A stretch of 64,000 nucleotides of DNA from Acidobacterium capsulatum ATCC 51196 (GCF_000022565.1 NC_012483.1:434001-498000), one strand, 5' to 3'. Shown: positions 25,101 through 33,232, counted from the first letter of the stretch. The notes: a model not told the origin generated them from the letters alone. Made by a program: numbers and translations.

Positions 25101-26250
25101 GGCGATGGGCCAGACGCACGCGCAGACGCTCATCAGGACCTTTACCGGCGCGGGCAAAGGCAGCATGACGCTGCGCAGCGCAACGATTTATGTAGAGAGC
25201 GCGACGTTCCCGGGTTCTGCCGGCGGCTCGCGGATCTCGGGATCATCGGGAGGTTCCGCGATTTCAGGGCCTGGTGGCGCGTCGCTGACGCCTGCGGTTC
25301 TTTCCGGCGCGGCCGGATCTTCGATCGGCTCCGGTGCCGTCTCGGGACTTTCGATTGCCTCTGACGCCGCAGGCACCGCAAAGAACCTCTCGCAGTTGAT
25401 TCATCCGGCGGCTGCCGCGTCGTTGCAGACGACCAGCATGGAGCCGACAGCGCTGCTCGATTCTGCGGGGAACGTGGCGCAGATGAAGGGGATGCCATCG
25501 TTCCTGCAGTCGAGCAAGTTTTCAGGAACGCTGGCGGCCGGAAGCGCAGGCCTCGGGTTATTTGCCGCGCACAAACAAGGTGGCCTTGGCGGCACGTTCA
25601 ACGGCGCAATGAGTGGAGCGAAGCTCGGCGCGATGCTCGGTGGCCCGGCTGGCGCGGCCGTGGGTGCGATTGCCGGCGCGGCGATCGGCTTCTTTGGTGG
25701 CGGCGAGCAGGCGCGCGTCTGGTGGATCAAACAAGGTCGCCCACGCTTGAATAACGATCTGGACGGCTTTAACCAGGGCACGATGGATTACCTGTCGGCC
25801 TACATGGATATTGAGGCTTTGCGCACGGAAGCAAAGCACACGCTGAACGCGATGGGCTTCGCGGGCAAACACTATCTGGAGAGCACGGTCGACCCCGCAC
25901 TGAGCCAAGCCGAACAAAAACTGACGCGCGAGCAGAAAGCCGGCCGCAGTGCATATGCCATGAGCACCGCGCAGTTTGATGTGGGCTCAGACTCGGTGCC
26001 TCGCGACGGCTACGCCTTTATCCACCAGCGCGAACGGATCATCCCCAGCGATCAGAACGAACGCATCACGCGCGCACTCGAGGGCGGTGGGCCCAGCGTG
26101 CCCACCGAGGGAAGCGGAGGCGATATGCACTTCCACCTGCACACGCTCGATACCTCGACGGCCGAAGACTGGCTGATGAGCCGGGGCAGCGCGATACGCG
26201 CCTCGCTGAACGCAGATTACGCGTCATACGGAGGCATGTCAGATGTCTGA
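22162..26250 (+). CDS. Tail tape measure protein
   Basis: At 1362 aa this is the largest phage gene. ATG 22162 follows GGAGG by 8 bases. The protein is mostly helical and alanine/glutamine-rich, with hydrophobic stretches (e.g. MEAAFAPTLIFAGVAMLWQL) and a glycine-rich C-terminal region (KLGAMLGGPAGAAVGAIAGA). It sets tail length and passes through the membrane at infection. A 71-residue segment near the N-terminus is duplicated exactly (see repeat). It overlaps the next gene by 8 bases. Confidence 0.9.
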   Translation: MPADGTPVVIRIEVMDGNSGTVVASLEKAFQNLGRAGSSAGQQIAQGMAAGNAGINQAAKQAMAQMREGAYNLWPKGNLNAPGGINPQQVPPPLTHWQRARLDEARAADKAARSEEALNAAMLEQADIYSGLTAAAERLTAVRARAGGDWRSYAGLGVPGGYKGNTSVNTAAQDEARAADKAARSEEALNAAMLEQADIYSGLTAAAERLTAVRARAGGDWRSYAGLGVPGGYKGNTSVNTAAQDAEAAAIAEQAASTERHAKAMAAYEAAAKKAADGGAALAAAFDAATAEGLSFEAAMEKAVAVTQEVGTSTRGAARATMGMRTSFAETEVIASAMGGSMRGMEYGLARMVASTRVLGPLMEAAFAPTLIFAGVAMLWQLGESIHGAYQKYVELDVAVNKYAEDAQKAAQQKLFDTASLETANFLLQQANAQIEQMQQLRQESQTLQMGDTATQIAGAMGGGYGPLDQYGVTTKRFTPEDDKRLAAAYVARDKARQAQAQKEHQLAVDALRTQATINETGLRGSALIVQRRRDAVAAAKQEYEWTQRQEQMLAKIANDTRKMQIANGVDPSKLLPLYSPDKNAGKAQFDAAVAQASAAAKQSESQLQREIFQRIDAIREQAAEAGLHGPKLYAQQEAYQIKKTEQAGISASAVRQSLNKITHEKVMAYYREEAQALTDLQMQAEMVGAGGVSRLQIQEQMDINRVNGDTNLDADTKQKERVAIHERTQAQILQSERDFAEQVRQIQNQAASEQLTGYARMEADAQQQKQEQQKQFDQTWKHANLSEPGVSQAHANSLAALRAGNSAIDAGLNQRVREMVKQQQDQAAQTQAQAQAQILSAEGNLTGALEVQYEARTSRFKEQLDEQLKAAGTNDQLIAAAHEEYNAKMMAADESYAARQMELQRRLRDRMAGQLSEFFRNPLRSVQEFGAHEAGMAAASILQGAENHLGIHPEATMQNFWNRISFGQSPHHPLNMAAQAMGQTHAQTLIRTFTGAGKGSMTLRSATIYVESATFPGSAGGSRISGSSGGSAISGPGGASLTPAVLSGAAGSSIGSGAVSGLSIASDAAGTAKNLSQLIHPAAAASLQTTSMEPTALLDSAGNVAQMKGMPSFLQSSKFSGTLAAGSAGLGLFAAHKQGGLGGTFNGAMSGAKLGAMLGGPAGAAVGAIAGAAIGFFGGGEQARVWWIKQGRPRLNNDLDGFNQGTMDYLSAYMDIEALRTEAKHTLNAMGFAGKHYLESTVDPALSQAEQKLTREQKAGRSAYAMSTAQFDVGSDSVPRDGYAFIHQRERIIPSDQNERITRALEGGGPSVPTEGSGGDMHFHLHTLDTSTAEDWLMSRGSAIRASLNADYASYGGMSDV
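22468..22893 (+). repeat. Perfect 213-bp tandem duplication in tape measure gene
   Basis: Copies at 22468-22680 and 22681-22893 are identical base for base as far as I can compare, and in frame (71 codons). Each begins GATGAAGCGCGAG and ends GGCAGCGCAG. Identity at third codon positions means the duplication is recent or an assembly artefact. Confidence 0.95.
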
Positions 26251-27076
26251 GCGTGACGTGCTGAACCCCACACCAGCGTGGCAGGAAGATATCAATGACT
26301 CGATGAGTCCGGACTACGGGTTCGGCAACAATCGGGTCTCGACAGTTGCCACGTTGCAGGCAGTCAGCGGACGGCCTTACGACCGCCAGGTGGGCGTGCG
26401 CGGGCATTCGTTCACGTTCACCTGGAGCAACCGCTCTTATCAATGCGCCCAGCGCATCCGGCAGTTCTTTGAGCAGCATGAACGCGGCTATTTCACGATC
26501 ATCGATCAGGACGGTGGCGGTCGCCACTACGTGGGGCGCTTCACGGGACAACTGCAGATCAGCCCGGTTGGCAATGACATGTGGACCGTGAGCGGATTGC
26601 AGTTCGTGGAGATCCCGGGCGCGCCAATGCTGCAGTATCCAAGCGACTGGGATAACGACAGCGTGTGGGAGCTTCCAATTGATGACGCCGGAGATCAGCA
26701 GCTCGCGATTCAGGGAAACTGGACGCAGACGCAGCATCCGGTTGTGAGCAACGGCGTCCAGGTCGAGCGCTACTCGTTCGATAATCCCGGCACAAACGCT
26801 GTGGACTGGGCGCAGTATGAGTATCGCGGATACGGCTTCCAGCTTCAGCTGCTCTGCGGCCCCGCACAAGGGCAGGCTGACGTTTACCTCGATGGCACGC
26901 TGCTTCAGACTGTCGATTGCTATCTCGAGACGGCCAGCGCCGTGCCTCAGACAGTGCTCACGAAGGTGAATGTCCCGCTGGATCTGCACAGAGTCAAAGT
27001 CATCACGAAGAACGCGAAGAATGCGGCCTCGACCGCTCCTGCCGTCTCCTGGTGGGCGCTCAGGGTGATGCGATGA
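26243..27076 (+). CDS. Minor tail protein (distal tail, lambda M-like position)
   Basis: A 277-aa protein after the tape measure. The N-terminal half has the beta-rich look of distal tail or gpM-type proteins (FTFTWSNRSYQCAQRIRQFF and then GRFTGQLQIS). The C-terminal half is a second beta domain (YGFQLQLLCG, VDCYLETAS) that may be a carbohydrate-binding-type fold. Its order before L-like and J-like genes supports a tail-tip role. It overlaps the next gene by 4 bases. Confidence 0.7.
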   Translation: MSERDVLNPTPAWQEDINDSMSPDYGFGNNRVSTVATLQAVSGRPYDRQVGVRGHSFTFTWSNRSYQCAQRIRQFFEQHERGYFTIIDQDGGGRHYVGRFTGQLQISPVGNDMWTVSGLQFVEIPGAPMLQYPSDWDNDSVWELPIDDAGDQQLAIQGNWTQTQHPVVSNGVQVERYSFDNPGTNAVDWAQYEYRGYGFQLQLLCGPAQGQADVYLDGTLLQTVDCYLETASAVPQTVLTKVNVPLDLHRVKVITKNAKNAASTAPAVSWWALRVMR

Positions 27077-27738
27077 TCCCTTATTCCCAGGCGTTGCAAT
27101 CGGTCATCGGAACGCGCAGCGGCATTGCGGCGGTGCATCTGCTCGACGTGCAGGATCCGAATGGAAACTGCTACTACTGGGCATCTCAGGCGATCAGCGC
27201 GCCCAGCGTGATCACCCCGAATGGACAGCCCGCGACGAACGCTTATGTGCCGTGGGTGCTCGGCGTTCCGAAGCTGCAGTTTCACCGCTCCCAGAGGGCA
27301 GACACGATCACGCTTGTGCTGCAAAATCTCAGCGGCGACACGTTGCAAACCGACTTCGAGCGGATCGTAACCAAGAATGCGCTCACGGGATCGCTGATTT
27401 GTTACCGGCGCTGGCATGCGGCGGCCGAGGACAGCAGCCGCGAGTTTCACGCAAAGATCGAGAGTCTGGTCGGGGTGAAAAAAGTCACGATTACCGCAGG
27501 CCCGATCGACAACGAAAGCGAAGACATTACGCCTCAGTACCAACTTGGCGAGATATGCCAGTGGCGCTGGTCGAGTCCGCAGTGCGGCTCGACGCAGCCC
27601 ACGCCTTGCCAGCAGAGCTTTCCGACGTGCCAGGTACTTTCTCGCTTTTCAGGGATCACCAATAACTTCGAGAAGAACTTCGGCGAAGCGCTCGCCCAGG
27701 TGCAGACCAAAACCATGCAGAGGATCCGCGAGTACTGA
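27073..27738 (+). CDS. Minor tail protein L-like (four-cysteine)
   Basis: A 221-aa protein. The C-terminal part contains four spaced cysteines (CQWRWSSPQC, then CQQSFPTC) followed by RFSGITNNF, the pattern of lambda gpL-type tail-tip proteins that bind an iron-sulfur cluster. Cluster binding here is inferred from that family. ATG 27073 overlaps the previous stop, and its own stop overlaps the next ATG. Confidence 0.78.
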   Translation: MIPYSQALQSVIGTRSGIAAVHLLDVQDPNGNCYYWASQAISAPSVITPNGQPATNAYVPWVLGVPKLQFHRSQRADTITLVLQNLSGDTLQTDFERIVTKNALTGSLICYRRWHAAAEDSSREFHAKIESLVGVKKVTITAGPIDNESEDITPQYQLGEICQWRWSSPQCGSTQPTPCQQSFPTCQVLSRFSGITNNFEKNFGEALAQVQTKTMQRIREY

Positions 27739-30700
27739 TGCCCAGCGCAAACACCACAGCCGTTGTCGACAGCGCCACCACGCCGGGCTCCATCCTGCCA
27801 CTTGCTTACGGCTACGTATGGGTGACCGGGCGCAGAGCTGCATATTTTGAGCTGCAGAACACGGGCAACACGCAGCTCGATTTCACTCGGATCGGCTTCT
27901 GGATCCTTGGCGAGGGCGAGTGGGACGGCTGCCACGAGCAGTGGATCAACAATCAGCTCATCTGGACCTCGGAATGGGACGATCCAACGCAGTTTCACTT
28001 CCACCGCGGCTGCGATGCGCCGCTGACCGCCGGTCTTTATCCGAACAGCTCGGGTCCCGATCAAAACTGCGATTCGTTCTGGTCGTGGTTTCCGGCCGGC
28101 ACGCAGCCGTTCTGTTTTTCGCGTATGGCCTATTACGCGATCTTCCGCAAGCAGTGGATCCAGAACCCTGTCAGCGACCATCAGAATGATCCGTCGAACT
28201 TTGCGGACCTGAATCCGATCGGCCTCTGGCGTAGCCTCAAGGTGCGCATCTTCGACGACCAGGGCAATCAGACTGGCTATGCGTTTTCGACGAATCCCGT
28301 ATGGCAGCTTGTCGATTTGCGCCTGCGGAGAAAGCTCTTCCCGGAATACAACATCGATTTGAACACAGGCATCGATCCGATTCCTGCTGCGGTCAAGAGT
28401 CACTTCTCATGGGGAGATATCTGGAACACCGCGCAGTACTGCGATCAGCTCCTCGCCAACGGCCGCAGACGTTTCGAGTCCAATTGTGCCTTCGCTTCGC
28501 AGACCTCACGCGCGGCTATCCAGGAGCAGATACTCAAGTCGTTCCGTGGCTACACCCGCAAATATGGCTCGCAGTGGTCTGTGCTTTGCGATATGCCGCG
28601 CAGCTCGGTCTTCACTGTTACGCGCTCGCATATCATCCCGGGCTCTTTCAAGGTCGATACGAAGACAGTCTCGAAGGCCGCGAATCACTATGTGGGGCAG
28701 TTCCGCGATTTGCTCGTACCTGCGGTTGCCAACATCGCTGGAATCACATGTGCCGACCACCAGAACCCTATTCTTGAGACTGCTACCCCGCACCCCCTCG
28801 CTCAAGGGGATCGCATTGCGATTGGTGGGACAGACACGATCTATGACGGTCAATGGACGGTTTCCTCCGTGCCTTCCGGCAGCTCTGTAACATCGGCAAC
28901 CCTCGTTTCCAAAGGGTCGAATTATCCCGCCAATGTTGGTGCAGGCGGATCGGTCGGGCTCCTCCAGGCGCGCTTTGAGAAGCGTGCGCCGACGTTCATG
29001 CACCAGAGCAGTCAGATGGCGCGTGGTCCAGTTGGTATCGGGCTGCCGCGCTACCTCAACCGCGTGCCGGTCACGCTCGACCTGGCGACGGGCACGTTTG
29101 ACCAGGTGAGCCGCGTGTGCCGGTATGAGCGGGACAAGGCTTTAGGGCTCGACGTCACGCCGTATGTGGAACCGGTTGCCATCTCGCTTCGTGTACCGCT
29201 GTTTGCGTCCGACGCCGCCGGATCAGGTGCGGTCGCAGCGCAGATTGAGCCGGGCGATCTTGTGACGATCGACGAGTATGCGAGCTTTGCGTACCAGGGG
29301 ACTTATGAGGTGCTCGATCCTGACGAGGCCGACTATGCTCCGTCGGGCGATCCAGCGCTCACTTTTAGCATTGATCCGTCGAGCGGCACGAAGGGGTTCA
29401 CGCTTGGCCCTTACGCTGGCCCTTATATGTATGACGCGACTGATCCTAACTCCGCGACTTACTCGAACGTGCCTGGCAGCGACCCTGGCAATGATGCGCA
29501 GTTTACTGCGATCGACCTTGTCGATAACGGCAAGCTCGCGTTTCTGACCGGCTCGGCTGCAAGCGGCGCGGTTTTCGATCTGCCTTCGACCGGATTTTCC
29601 CCGCAGAATCTGCTCGCGATTGCATCACCTCAGGGTTACATCGAGAAGGGCCACGTCATGCATGTGATCGAGGAGTGTGACGTCGATGCCAATAGGCTTG
29701 TGACGCTGAACTACGAGGACGGCGAGGGCAACATCTGGAACGGGGACGCAAACCTTGCGGCCGTGACTTGGCTGGGAGATAGTACCGCTGCATCCACTTA
29801 TGCCGGCTCTGATGGCATGAACTGGGTGCTGCTGGAATTGGCCGGCGGCGAGCAGATCTGTATCGGCGTCGGCGTTCTGGCTGACTCGGCGCAGATTTCT
29901 TTGCCCGCAGGCTTTTTGTGGTCGCAGGCCTTCGCGCTTTGCTCACCACACGACGGTTATCCCAACGGCAATCAGGCCCATGGTTACGGGGCTTATGTAG
30001 ATGCCGGCGGCAAAGTTCACTGCGTTTTTCAGGATGGGTCGGCTAATAGCTGGACCACAAATGCCAAGGCGCTTGTCTTCGCCTGGAAGAATAACTCGGG
30101 CAACGTGACCACGCAGACCACTGGCGGCGCGAGCTGGATCAACTACACGACGTCCACGGGCTTTGTGCTTGGTGTCGGCCTTGGGACATTCGCCGACGGC
30201 ACTACGATCGGGCTGCCGTCCACAGCAGGCGCGGCGAGCTCGCTGCAGATTTTTCCAACGGTTCATAGCTTCGCGATGGAGTCGAATCCCGCACATGGTG
30301 TGGGTGCTTGTTATGTGGATGCGAATCTTGTCGCTCATTGCTATTTCGAAGATGGCGAGGGGCATATCTGGTCTGCTGATCTCGATGCGTTTCTGCTTTA
30401 TTACGAGCCCTCCGGGGCTTCTGGCACTTCTGTGGGTGGCATCTCTGTGAGTGTCTCGCCATCAGGCGTTTCTGTCCCGCTGGGTGCGACGCAGCAGTTC
30501 ACCGCCTATGTGTCTGGCACTTCTAACACCGCCGTGACCTGGGAGGTTGACGGTGTAGCAGGCGGCAACGCGACAGTGGGGACGATCGACGCGACGGGTC
30601 TTTATACGGCGCCGAGCACTGCGGGCACACACACCATCAGCGCGATAAGCGCTGCAAATGCCGGCGCGGTGGGCACTCAATATGTTTCGGTCGGTACCGG

Positions 30701-31043
30701 CTCGGCGACAGGTGGAGGGAGTACGGCTCAGATTGTGGTCACGCCCCTTGGGCCTTCGATCCTTGCGTCAGCTACTCAGCAGTTCAGTGCTTCTGTTTCG
30801 GGGCTGTCTAACACGGCTGTGACGTGGCTCGTGGACGGGATAGTAGGCGGCAACGCGACCGTAGGCACAATTGATGCGACAGGGCTTTATGCGGCGCCGT
30901 CTACTACAAGCAGCCACACGATCACGGCACAGTCGCAGGCTTCGCCTGGCGTGGCGGGGAGTGCGACTGTCTACATTGGCCAGGTATCAGCCACCGGACC
31001 TGCTTTCGGCGGATCAGGACCGGCTCGGCCAGTGCTCGCGTGA
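27738..31043 (+). CDS. Tail tip/central fibre (J-like) with Ig-like repeats
   Basis: A 1101-aa protein that would contact the host. Residues 1-500 are hub-like (LPLAYGYVWVTGRRA at the start, IIPGSFKVDTKT further on). Residues ~595-895 hold three diverged copies of a ~90-residue module ending in patterns like YEDGEGNIWNGD, FQDGSANSWTTN and FEDGEGHIWSAD. The C-terminus has two Ig-like (BIG2-type) repeats sharing GGNATVGTIDATGLY, of a kind common in acidobacterial surface proteins. It is the last recognisable phage gene. Confidence 0.82.
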   Translation: MPSANTTAVVDSATTPGSILPLAYGYVWVTGRRAAYFELQNTGNTQLDFTRIGFWILGEGEWDGCHEQWINNQLIWTSEWDDPTQFHFHRGCDAPLTAGLYPNSSGPDQNCDSFWSWFPAGTQPFCFSRMAYYAIFRKQWIQNPVSDHQNDPSNFADLNPIGLWRSLKVRIFDDQGNQTGYAFSTNPVWQLVDLRLRRKLFPEYNIDLNTGIDPIPAAVKSHFSWGDIWNTAQYCDQLLANGRRRFESNCAFASQTSRAAIQEQILKSFRGYTRKYGSQWSVLCDMPRSSVFTVTRSHIIPGSFKVDTKTVSKAANHYVGQFRDLLVPAVANIAGITCADHQNPILETATPHPLAQGDRIAIGGTDTIYDGQWTVSSVPSGSSVTSATLVSKGSNYPANVGAGGSVGLLQARFEKRAPTFMHQSSQMARGPVGIGLPRYLNRVPVTLDLATGTFDQVSRVCRYERDKALGLDVTPYVEPVAISLRVPLFASDAAGSGAVAAQIEPGDLVTIDEYASFAYQGTYEVLDPDEADYAPSGDPALTFSIDPSSGTKGFTLGPYAGPYMYDATDPNSATYSNVPGSDPGNDAQFTAIDLVDNGKLAFLTGSAASGAVFDLPSTGFSPQNLLAIASPQGYIEKGHVMHVIEECDVDANRLVTLNYEDGEGNIWNGDANLAAVTWLGDSTAASTYAGSDGMNWVLLELAGGEQICIGVGVLADSAQISLPAGFLWSQAFALCSPHDGYPNGNQAHGYGAYVDAGGKVHCVFQDGSANSWTTNAKALVFAWKNNSGNVTTQTTGGASWINYTTSTGFVLGVGLGTFADGTTIGLPSTAGAASSLQIFPTVHSFAMESNPAHGVGACYVDANLVAHCYFEDGEGHIWSADLDAFLLYYEPSGASGTSVGGISVSVSPSGVSVPLGATQQFTAYVSGTSNTAVTWEVDGVAGGNATVGTIDATGLYTAPSTAGTHTISAISAANAGAVGTQYVSVGTGSATGGGSTAQIVVTPLGPSILASATQQFSASVSGLSNTAVTWLVDGIVGGNATVGTIDATGLYAAPSTTSSHTITAQSQASPGVAGSATVYIGQVSATGPAFGGSGPARPVLA

Positions 31044-31081
31044 TATATGAAAAATGGAATGGGCGAATTATTTGCCACCAC

Positions 31082-31125
31082 TGGTGTCATCGATCGTGCT
31101 TATTGGTGTCATCGATCGCGCGCAG
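31082..31125. repeat. Two tandem 22-bp units, candidate prophage right end
   Basis: TGGTGTCATCGATCG occurs at 31082-31096 and 31104-31118, so units repeat every 22 bp, 38 bases after the last tail gene. MuA-type transposases bind adjacent 22-bp sites at the phage right end. CA dinucleotides follow at 31123, 31127 and 31129, any of which could be the terminus. The left end is outside the window, so this cannot be matched here. Confidence 0.45.
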
Positions 31126-31130
31126 CCACA

Positions 31131-31345
31131 AAAAGACACCGGGCTTCAGCCCCTGAGGGAATCCGCTCTCATCTCCAGCACCCGCACAAAGCAGCGTCAT
31201 TCTGAGCCGCGCAACGGTGAAGAATCCCGGCGTCTCATCCAACCCACACGCCGCCTCCGGTTTCTCCCACCATGCCGCCACCGAGGAATCCATATCAGGG
31301 CGCGGCTTCAGCCCCCGAAGACACCCGCGGCTGCGTACCCGTTTT
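31131..31345. repeat. Dispersed acidobacterial-type intergenic repeat
   Basis: Noncoding stretch with GGCTTCAGCCCC at 31142 and 31304 and GTCATTCTGAG at 31197. Motifs of this style recur in acidobacterial intergenic DNA and create spurious short ORFs. It suggests that host DNA starts close to 31130. Confidence 0.5.
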
Positions 31346-31376
31346 GATTCCCTCACACTTTCTCCGTCCCCACCCC

Positions 31377-31405
31377 TTGACCCGCCGCCCGCCCGGTTCT
31401 ACGGT
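31377..31405 (+). promoter_or_regulatory. Sigma-70-type promoter of small transcription unit
   Basis: TTGACC (31377-31382) and TACGGT (31400-31405) with a 17-base spacer. The predicted start near 31412 leaves only a few bases before a very strong ribosome-binding sequence. Confidence 0.55.
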
Positions 31406-31439
31406 GTGGGTACACGGGAAAGGAGGTTGATCCATATCT

Positions 31440-31496
31440 ATGGAAAATTCTGAAGGTAGTTGTTGCAACACAACACGTGAGGTGACTGAGGCTTAG
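31440..31496 (+). CDS. 18-residue ORF with Cys-Cys, leader peptide or small protein
   Basis: ATG 31440 to TAG 31496 encodes MENSEGSCCNTTREVTEA. The ribosome site GGAGG lies 13 bases upstream, longer than usual, but the anti-SD match is exceptional. The adjacent cysteine codons (TGT TGC) and the hairpin on the stop codon resemble leader-peptide attenuation, although no cysteine gene lies downstream. Coding status is uncertain. Confidence 0.4.
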   Translation: MENSEGSCCNTTREVTEA

Positions 31497-31603
31497 AGCA
31501 CCCTTTGCTCTAGACCTGGCGTTTTTAGCGTTATCCGCGCCGAGGCCCATCCGGCAGTCAAGGGTGCCTCAGGTCAAACTCAACAGCTCACCGGCGAAAC
31601 CAG

Positions 31604-31633
31604 GGCCCGGCTGCATCCCGCAACCGGGCCTTT
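31604..31633 (+). terminator. Terminator of the small transcription unit
   Basis: GGCCCGG (31604-31610) pairs with CCGGGCC (31624-31630) and is followed by TTTC. The T run is short, so strength is uncertain. Confidence 0.5.
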
Positions 31634-31725
31634 CGCATCCCCCGCTTGCCGGAAATTCATCCCCTACGCGATACCATAAAAATGGGGCGGGATGCTCGAT
31701 CTGCCGATCCCTCGCTTTTTTGAAA

Positions 31726-31941
31726 TGTGAATCCGGAATCACATTCTCCATGAAGATATAACCTGTTCATTATAAACATGTTAACCCTGAGGAACATGCG
31801 CCTTCGAGTCCTGCAAAAATAAAATGGAAAAAAGTGAATTTACATTCACATATTCCGCAAGTGGCTTAAGAAAGAGCAATATAGGTCAGGTTTTCAGCCA
31901 TTTTCCCCTCTAAAATGCGAATTCCGATTCACATTTCCGCA
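31726..31941. promoter_or_regulatory. Three related palindromes upstream of ribBA
   Basis: Sites at 31726, 31833 and 31916 share an 18-base core TGTGAAT-N4-ATTCACA with one to three mismatches each, and continue into a similar AT-rich end (ATTCTCC, ATATTCCGC, ATTTCCGC). All lie in the same orientation in an AT-rich stretch between 31.66 and 31.94 kb. They look like binding sites for one dimeric regulator. No FMN riboswitch pattern is seen in the ribBA leader. Confidence 0.55.
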
Positions 31942-32035
31942 TGGCCCTGCGCTAACTCACTGTCCCCCAGCCGCTTACAGGCCGCCTCCCGCCGCCGCCC
32001 ATCCACTCCCCCGTTCCGTGCGAAACTAAGAAGTC

Positions 32036-33232
32036 ATGCAAGCCGAGTCACCCTTCACCGATGTCCCCGGAGCCCTGGCCGAATTCCGCGCCGGGCGAAT
32101 GATCGTCGTCGTCGATGACGAGGACCGCGAAAACGAGGGCGACCTCACCCTCGCCGCCGAGTTCGTCACCCCCGAGGCCATCAACTTCATGGCCCGCCAC
32201 GGCCGCGGCCTCATCTGCCTCACCCTCACCGAGGAGCGCGCCGACTACCTGCGCCTCAACCCCATGGTGCAGCAGAACTCCTCCAAGTTCGGCACCGCCT
32301 TCACTGAGAGCATCGAGGCGCGCGAGGGCGTCACCACCGGCATCTCCGCGCATGACCGCGCCCACACCATTAAGGTGGCCATTCATCCCGGCTCCACGGC
32401 GCATGACCTCGCCCGTCCCGGTCACGTCTTCCCGCTGCGCGCGCGCAAGGGCGGCGTGCTGGTCCGCGCCGGGCAAACCGAGGCCTCGGTCGATCTCGCC
32501 CGCATGGCCGGCCTCATTCCCGCCGGGGTTATCTGCGAAATCATGAAAGACGACGGCAGCATGGCCCGCGTCCCCGACCTCATCCCGTTCTGCCAGCAGC
32601 ACGGCCTCAAGATGCTCACCGTCGCCGAGCTGATCCGCTACCGCCTGCAGAACGAGCGCTATATCTATCGCGTCGCCGAGGGCACGCTGCCCACAGCCCA
32701 TGGCGAATTCAAAATGATTGCTTATGAGAGTGAAGTCGGCGGCGGAGAAAGCCATCTCGCTTTGGTGATGGGCGATCTCGGCTCAGGCGCGGATGCCGGC
32801 CATGAGCCCGTACTGGTTCGCGTCCACTCGCATTGCCTGGCGGGAGACGTCTTCGGCTCGCCCGTCTGCGACTGCCACTCCATCCTGCAGGAATCGCTGC
32901 GCATCATCGCCCAGGCGGGCCGCGGCGCGCTCCTTTACCTGCACAACACCAGCCGGGGATTTGACATCGACCGCCGCGCCGAAGTGCCGCGCATCCTCTT
33001 CCACACCGAGCGCCGAATGCGCGAGAGCCATCCGGAAGGGAACAGCGACCGCCATCAGCGCATCCTGCGCCAGGTTGGTCTGGGAGGCCAGATTCTCGCC
33101 GATTTAGGCATCCGCAAGATACGTCTGCTCTCGAACACCCCCACCCACGTGCCCGCGCTTCAAGGCTTCGATGTGGAGATCGTCGAACAGCTATCCGTGC
33201 CCGGCAAGCCGTCGGCCGTCACCCGCTCCTGA
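32036..33232 (+). CDS. ribBA: RibBA-type protein: DHBP synthase with altered RibA domain
   Basis: Riboflavin synthesis. Residues 1-205 are 3,4-dihydroxy-2-butanone 4-phosphate synthase with the metal/substrate motifs [18 protein letters not shown] and the later GHVFPLRA. Residues 210-398 are GTP cyclohydrolase II-like. The zinc cysteines are kept ([14 protein letters not shown]), but the usual catalytic RQEGRGIGL is replaced by HNTSRGFDI. The second activity may therefore be lost or changed, as known for some RibBA homologues. Its 3' end overlaps the convergent HAD gene by 73 bases. Confidence 0.88.
   Translation: MQAESPFTDVPGALAEFRAGRMIVVVDDEDRENEGDLTLAAEFVTPEAINFMARHGRGLICLTLTEERADYLRLNPMVQQNSSKFGTAFTESIEAREGVTTGISAHDRAHTIKVAIHPGSTAHDLARPGHVFPLRARKGGVLVRAGQTEASVDLARMAGLIPAGVICEIMKDDGSMARVPDLIPFCQQHGLKMLTVAELIRYRLQNERYIYRVAEGTLPTAHGEFKMIAYESEVGGGESHLALVMGDLGSGADAGHEPVLVRVHSHCLAGDVFGSPVCDCHSILQESLRIIAQAGRGALLYLHNTSRGFDIDRRAEVPRILFHTERRMRESHPEGNSDRHQRILRQVGLGGQILADLGIRKIRLLSNTPTHVPALQGFDVEIVEQLSVPGKPSAVTRS

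Larger units (their letters stand above)
31412..31633 (+). ncRNA. Candidate structured small RNA / leader unit
   Basis: Predicted transcript of about 220 bases. It opens with AAAGGAGGTTGATCC (31419-31433), which matches the complement of the 16S rRNA 3' end except for one inserted T. An 18-codon ORF follows. A perfect 7-bp hairpin (31494-31512) overlaps its stop codon, a long-range pair GACCTG (31513-31518)/CAGGTC (31570-31575) comes next, and a terminator ends it. I do not recognise a known RNA family; an acidobacterial motif is possible. Confidence 0.45.

Noticed and set aside
31087-31356. Minus-strand 89-aa frame after the phage
   Set aside because: It lies in a dispersed noncoding repeat that often yields such frames.
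31640-32035. FMN riboswitch upstream of ribBA
   Set aside because: The conserved FMN-box pattern could not be found in this leader.
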